Shown piece by piece: positions 58,415 through 64,000 of a stretch of DNA of 64,000 nt. The DNA comes from Gigaspora margarita (lineage: Eukaryota; Glomeromycota; Glomeromycetes; Diversisporales; Gigasporaceae), in contig WTPW01000300.1 of NCBI GenBank assembly GCA_009809945.1, positions 240,980-304,979 on the forward strand, read 5' to 3'. The notes under the pieces were generated by a model. That model made no database searches, had not been told where the DNA came from, and saw nothing but the letters and a program-made list of their open reading frames with translations. Position numbers and translations under genes: made by a program. Each line of letters starts with the position of its first letter. The stretch's first letter is position 1.

Positions 58415-61400
58415 TTGAGTAAACATATGTCCAAGTGTTTTGGTACTGTCGAAGATGTTCTAGTTATTGCCAAAAGTGCTGAGAATTTTCACAAGTCTTC
58501 ACTTTTTGATAAATTACCTCAAGTTGATCTTTTTGATATTAATGAAGACCAATTAGACATTGAATATTCCTCTAAAACCTCTAAAAAAAATTTATTTAAA
58601 TATATTAACTTTAGCAATCCTGTGCAAAATATTAATTTAGAAAGTAATATTGCGAATTTATTTTATGATGATAATTTGTCTGAGAATTTATTAGATATGT
58701 TTTTTGAATTAGAGGATAACACATATTCAAAAAATCTTGAAGTTGATCCTAATACTAATATTCTTGATAAATTTGAAAATACTTTGCAAGGATATTGTGA
58801 ATTATTTGATGATATTTCAGTTATGCAGATTATTTCAAAGATATGCGAAATAATTCGTCAAATAATAAAAATCAAAAATATAATAAATTTCCTACGAAGC
58901 TTATGCTAAATTAATAGTTTTGGTTACAAAATATAAACTAAGTAATGCAGCTGGAAATGCAATTATCTTATTCTTTAATAAGCATTCAAATCATTCCAAA
59001 TCTCTATTACCAAAAAATATTAAACAAGGAAAACTATTTATGAATATATGAAATCTAATTTGTCATATAAGAAAACTAAAGTATTGCACTATGATAATAC
59101 TGAGTATTTCTTATATCATATGCCAATAATGAGTTGTATTCAAAATATATTAGAAATTTCTGATATATTTCAAACTTTTGCACTTGAATATGAAGAATTA
59201 TATAAAACTACTAAGGTATATTAACTTTAATAATATTTTTTACATACATATTTATTTTGTTTTAATTAATTTTTTTTTTTAAAGAATGGTAAAGAAAATA
59301 TTTATAAAGAACAAAATAATGGAAAATGGTGAAAAACCACTCAAAGTACTCTACCAACTGGTGCAAAAATTTTATTTATTATTTTATATTCTGATGCTAC
59401 CAATTGTGATTCATTGGGTAAAAGTCAGCTTCACCCAATATATTTATCACTTGGAAATATACTTACATGGTGCAGAAATAAACAGAATGCAAAACAATTA
59501 CTGGGTTATTTGCCAATAATAAAATCTTCTAATATAGGAAAAGAAATAAAAAGACAATTATTTCATAAATGTTTAGATATAATTTTAGAGCCAATTCAAT
59601 CATTTCCAGAGAAAGGAACTAATTTGTTACTTAATAACAAATTTATTTGTTTCTATCCAAAAATTTCAACAATAATCGCAGATTGGCCAGAAGTGCAATC
59701 TTTTGCTTAACATATAAATCAACAAAGTCTAAACATCCTTGCCATTTTTGTTTAGTAAAAAGAGATAATTTAACAAATACAAATCTTGTTAAAAAAGATA
59801 TGGAATTTAGAAATTATGAAAACATACAATACTATTATAATAGGAACGAAGAACAAACAGTAAGCATTGAATCAGTACCAAATATTTTTTAGAAATTTAA
59901 GTAAGTTTAATATTCTAATTAATTAAATATGCAAATATGTTTAAAATATTTCGAATAATTTTAAGATTTCAAAATTAATTTTACTATAACGATTTTTAAA
60001 TTAATTTAAATTTTCATAACATTGTAAAATATTTAATATTAATTTAACAATTTTTAAATTAGTTTTAAAATTTTTGAATCATTGCAAAATATTTTAAAAT
60101 AACTTAAATTATTTTAAAAAAGATTAAAATTCGTAATATTTAATATATAATTTAATATCAATTTTTGTTTTAGAAATATCAATATTTATGAAGCTATAGT
60201 AATTAATAGAATGCATCATTTAGATTTGGGATTATTTAACTATCAAATTACTTTTACATATAATCTTTTAAAAGAATTACAAGGAGCTTTAATACTTGAT
60301 TAATTGGATAACAAATTAGCAAATATTCTAGATTTCTGGAACTTAAAATATTCAAAAATGGAATTCAATTACTTTTCAGAATTACTGCTAATGAATATTG
60401 TAATCTTATGAAAGTTATGATATTTGTTTTGGATAATCTAGATATCAGTGAAGCATTAAATAAAAAGTTGTTAAATCTTTATAAAGTTTGGAATAATATG
60501 TTATTATGAGTCGATTTGAAGAATTCAATGATCAAAATTTGAAAGATTTTGAGTAATTCAATATATTGCACAATATTTTGAATTTATTCGAATTTATTAT
60601 TCAATATTTTAATATTGTAATTAACTAATTCTAATAACTAATATTAATATAATTATTTCTAGAACTTATAATAAATTGGGCTCAACAATTTATTAATATT
60701 TTTCAAACATATTCTTTATTAGAATTAAAGTTTCCAAAATTACATTCATGAGTACACCATACTATTGATTTAATTAGAGAGTATGGTACTTTAAATGGAT
60801 TCTCTACTGAAACCTATGAAAGTCTTCATAAAGATTTTGTTAAAGCACCTTATTATTTAACTAATAAACAAAATATAGAAATTCAAATAATGAAAATGGT
60901 AATTAATTAAAATTTTTTAATAATATTTAGTATTTTTATAAAACTTTACTAAATTATTTTAAATTAAATAGGTTCAAAGACAGGATATTGCAAAAAATTA
61001 TCATCAAGCAAATCAAAAAATATTAAAACTATAAGTCCTTATAAATTTACAAATTTAATTTGGACTTTTAGTTTAAATAATGCTCAGGAATTTATTAATT
61101 AACAATTAAAAGATTATAATTCAAGTTCTAAAATATATTTTGGACTTGAAAATTTTTTAGAAAATTTAACTATATATTTTAATTCAGCAAATCAAATTAA
61201 TTTAGATAATTATATAGTTAAAATATATAGCTCAATAACTTTAAAAATGGATCTATAATTTGAGCAACTGATAATTTTTATAGAAAAGCAATGTAGCATT
61301 TGCTATAAATTTTGAAAAACTATCTTAATATATATCAGATCAAGAAATTTGTTATGGATAGGTTTTTTTATAATTTAATATTTAATTTTTTAAAATACAG

Positions 61401-61620
61401 AATTAATATAAATTTTTAATCTTTAATTTTTTAGATATATTTAATAGTGAATTTTAAAAATAATAATAAAGCTTTAACACATAATCTAGCATTAATTCAG
61501 TGGTATGATTTTAAATCTCAATAAAATCTATATTATTATGGATGTCCTAGACTTCACATAACTGAATTATTTAATGTAATTGATATTGAAGCAATTAGAA
61601 ATCAAATTATATAATTCTCT
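58415..61620 (+). pseudogene. Plavaka-type (KDZ superfamily) transposase, multi-exon, decayed
   Basis: Starts MSKHMSKCFGTVEDVLVIAK. The conserved core reads, over several exons, KYKLSNAAGNAIILFFNKHS (about 58927-58985), GAKILFIILYSDAT, LGKSQLHPIYLSLGNILTWC (about 59413-59472), LLGYLPI, FYPKISTIIADWPE, then in another frame CLTYKSTKSKHPCHFCLV, and after an intron INRMHHLDLGLFNYQITFTY (about 60205-60265), TIDLIREYGTLNGFSTETYE SLHKDF, and near the end LALIQWYDFKSQ with YYGCPRLHITELFNVIDIEA (about 61535-61595). Plausible GT...AG introns: 59216-59284, 59901-60173, 60553-60662, 60899-60971, 61362-61434. Disruptions include a TGA where the family has Trp (near 59330) and a frameshift near 59695. Termini of the element were not found. 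Confidence 0.8.
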
Positions 61621-62029
61621 GCTTTGACAAAACAAATGAATATTTAGTAAAAAATATTTTTTAATAAAAATCTTAAATATACTTAAATTATTTAAAAGTT
61701 TTCAAAACTATTAATTACAAAATAATTATCACAAATATTTAAATAAACTAAAATATCTAAAAATAAAAAGTTCAAACTTTAAAGTATTTAGAATATATTT
61801 AAAAACTTGAATAATTCAATTTATTAATAAAACAAATTAAAAGAAAATTCAAAATATTTTGCATGACTAAATATTATTTTAAATGTAACAAAACATTAAA
61901 CAAAAATAGAAAGACAAATTAAAATTATATGACAAAATTCGAAAGTATTCATACAATTTTAGAGTATTTAAAAATTTAATAAATAAAAAAATAAACAGAA
62001 GTAAAAATAAAATATATATAATAACAAAT

Positions 62030-63950
62030 TATTGAGATTCTTGGTAACTAGCACCTTTTCGAGAACTTGCACCAGCAGATAAAGTTTTTTGTTGAGGATC
62101 ATTGTGTTGACGAGAACCTTCAGAATTATCTGGAATTTCGTGAACTTTTTCTATAGTAGTCTCAGAAGTTTGCACAGGCTTTTAGAGGAAGCATGATCAT
62201 GTTTGCTTCTCTTAGATATCTAAATATTTTTCGTAATATTAAAAAATTTATATATTAGAAAATATAGTACACAGCTTTATTAGAATATAATCTTTTTTAT
62301 TTTTTTTACCATTTTGGATAATTGTGACTTTCTTCACTTTTTTCTGCTTTCTCTTACTTCTTTAACAACTTTTTCATCTAAGCTTATTACTTCATCTATG
62401 GCTAGAGAGAGAAACTTTTTACCTTTTGCAACTTTTACTTTTTTTTGAAATTTTTGATTTTTATTTAATTTAAATTGTATTTTGAAATATTTCACAAATA
62501 TTTAGTTTATTTTTACTTAATAAATTTTTTATAAGTTTATTTTTCACAATGACTTTCTTTATTGTGAATTTTTCAAAATGTTGGCTTAGCATTACTTGGC
62601 ATGCTATAATGCAATATGCTATTTTCATGTCCTATGGTATTGTAACAGGTCATACTTTCCCAAGGATTCTTGCTATATATATGATATTTTGGCCAGAGGA
62701 TATTGAAGTATAAAGCTTTTTATAGCAAGACTTTGTTTTATTAAAAGCTTTCCACTCTGTAATTTTTGATGGAACCACATTTGTATTTATTGAATCCAAC
62801 TTGGTTTTGCCAAATACTGAAAATAATACTTGTTTGATTTGCATAGTCAAAGCACTTCATAATTATTAATGTTGCCTTAAGAGCTAAAAAATTTAATATA
62901 AATATTATAAAATTAAATAATTTCAAAAATTTTGAATATCTCTAAATATTTAAAAATGATTATATTATGCAAAAATTATAATTTATATTTTAAACAATTA
63001 TTTTTGACATGTTTCGAAATGTTTCAAAATAATTCGAAACATTTTGGAATATTTAAAAATATTTAGAAATTTATCTTAACAAAAAATTAAAAAATTTACA
63101 GGTCCCGCAATGTTCTGCTTATAATAAGTAGTCCATCTTTTATAGGAGGAACTTTTATTTCTAATGATTTCTAGGATCAACATTATACAAGTATTTATAT
63201 AGCATAGTACTATAAAACCAGAAATTTTCAGGTCAAAGCAAACTTAAAAAAAATAACAATTGATACAACACTTTATTAATAAAAGAGCTTAGATATACTA
63301 AGAGTTGAAGTATTGTCTACTATATAGCAGAAGGTAATAAAAATAGTTTTTATTGCTCAATTTATAAACTTTAATGTTATTTTTTTTAGTTTTTTTTTCA
63401 TCTTTTTCTTTTGTTATCCAAATCATTAACTTGTTTATTTTTCATTTATAAATTTATATATACTGTTTCAAAATTTATATATATTCTCTATATAATTTTT
63501 GATTCATTTTAGATGTTCAATAGTATAGTTTTATTAATTATAGATGAAGTATAAAAAATAGGAATAAAGGGTGTATAACTTGTTATAAGAAACTTTATTA
63601 ATAAAGCTCTTGTGTTTAAAAGCTATATTTTAACCTGAGCAAATAGTTTTATTCATTTACAATGCAATTTAGTTTGCTTTGAAGCTATGAAAGAAATTGT
63701 AATATGTTAAATTATTATCTATCTGTTTTTACAAAAAGTGTATCATATGAATGATAACCCATTTTATGATTGGTCAACTACTTCATGATCAGATCCATGC
63801 ATTTCTGAAAAATACAAAAGTTTCCCTTGCTCCATCTTTTGTCTGAAAAGCTTTTATAATATTCGCTCTGATTCTCTAATATACATTCATTTGCTGCATT
63901 CTTATATTCTTCTTCAGATGGGTATATTGTGATTGTGATTCAATTAATAT
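62030..63950 (-). pseudogene. Decayed multi-exon gene, unknown family (paralogue of 52240-53990)
   Basis: Coding-like pieces on the minus strand: SEEEYKNAANECILENQSEY ... SFSDKRWSKGNFCIFQ (about 63940-63795); RWTTYYKQNIAGP (about 63155-63105, donor gtaaat), comparable to KDWKTYYVKKFYGS of the other copy; SVFGKTKLDSINTNVVPSKI ... TEWKAFNKTKSCYKKLYTSI (62820-62700); DMKIAYCIIACQVML (about 62635-62590), comparable to NMKTAYAIAVYKSFF; and a C-terminal VQTSETTIEKVHEIPDNSEG ending ...SYQESQ stop at about 62030. In-frame stops occur (near 62650). It lies tail-to-tail with the Plavaka-type transposase. Family not identified. Confidence 0.5.
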
Positions 63951-64000
63951 TTTCGCTATAGTTTTAACCATTTGTTATTTCAAAAAGATAAAAAGATAAG

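Noticed and set aside
1-64000. CRISPR arrays, rRNA, canonical functional tRNA genes
   Set aside because: None seen. Tandem arrays lack regular unique spacers, and tRNA-like sequences are degenerate SINE heads.

Overview
The window looks like nuclear DNA of a Glomeromycotina (arbuscular mycorrhizal) fungus of the Rhizophagus/Gigaspora type. The evidence is strong AT richness, an F-box plus LRR-like plus giant TPR gene family and Sel1 repeats of the kind expanded in these fungi, a KDZ/Plavaka-like transposase with introns, and a very dense load of nested, decayed DNA transposons. No bacterial features (operons, RBS, CRISPR) were seen. It is a draft assembly: scattered Ns lie at about 5407-6415, 36384-36396 and 43788-43974, and one gap covers 33844-34227.

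The only substantial intact-looking coding sequences are two paralogous F-box/TPR genes on the minus strand (2653-7119 and 31403-36792). They sit in two directly oriented copies of one segmental duplication (block A about 2429-8489, block B about 31163-39408). Block B differs from A by nine extra TPR units, a one-base frameshift, a 384-base assembly gap whose length keeps the TPR phase, a 1170-bp hAT element, and an expanded 25-bp minisatellite upstream. The rest of the window is transposons, their fragments and simple repeats.

Region by region. 0.8-2.25 kb: Sel1-repeat pseudogene split by a hAT MITE. 2.4-8.5 kb: block A. 8.6-9.64 kb: decayed retroelement protease region holding a small MITE. 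10.3-13 kb: minisatellite split by a 1.5-kb hAT element. 14.3-20.5 kb: decayed hAT transposase, pogo-like and foldback MITEs, a palindromic hAT MITE and a mariner-like MITE. 20.6-26.2 kb: two decayed unknown genes, T-rich low complexity, and a Harbinger-like MITE carrying a nested hAT. 26.7-29.1 kb: hAT element containing a tandem array of palindromic 325-bp units. 31.2-39.4 kb: block B. 39.4-44.6 kb: LTR-like sequence, a 3.3-kb pogo-family transposon with frameshifted transposase, and a foldback element with telomere-like repeats and a nested MITE. 45-48 kb: simple and tandem repeats. 48.2-48.8 kb: tRNA-derived SINE with a 16-bp target duplication. 49.1-50.6 kb: hAT with a nested Harbinger-like MITE. 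51.4-64 kb: a TTAA MITE, two related decayed multi-exon genes, two further Harbinger-like MITEs, a poly(A)-tailed retro-insertion, and a Plavaka-type transposase pseudogene.

The host genes do not form a visible pathway. From family knowledge the F-box/TPR proteins would be SCF-type ubiquitin ligase substrate adaptors. The main biological story is rapid divergence of a duplicated giant TPR-repeat gene inside a transposon graveyard, with element borders and target-site duplications resolved well enough to order several insertion events.
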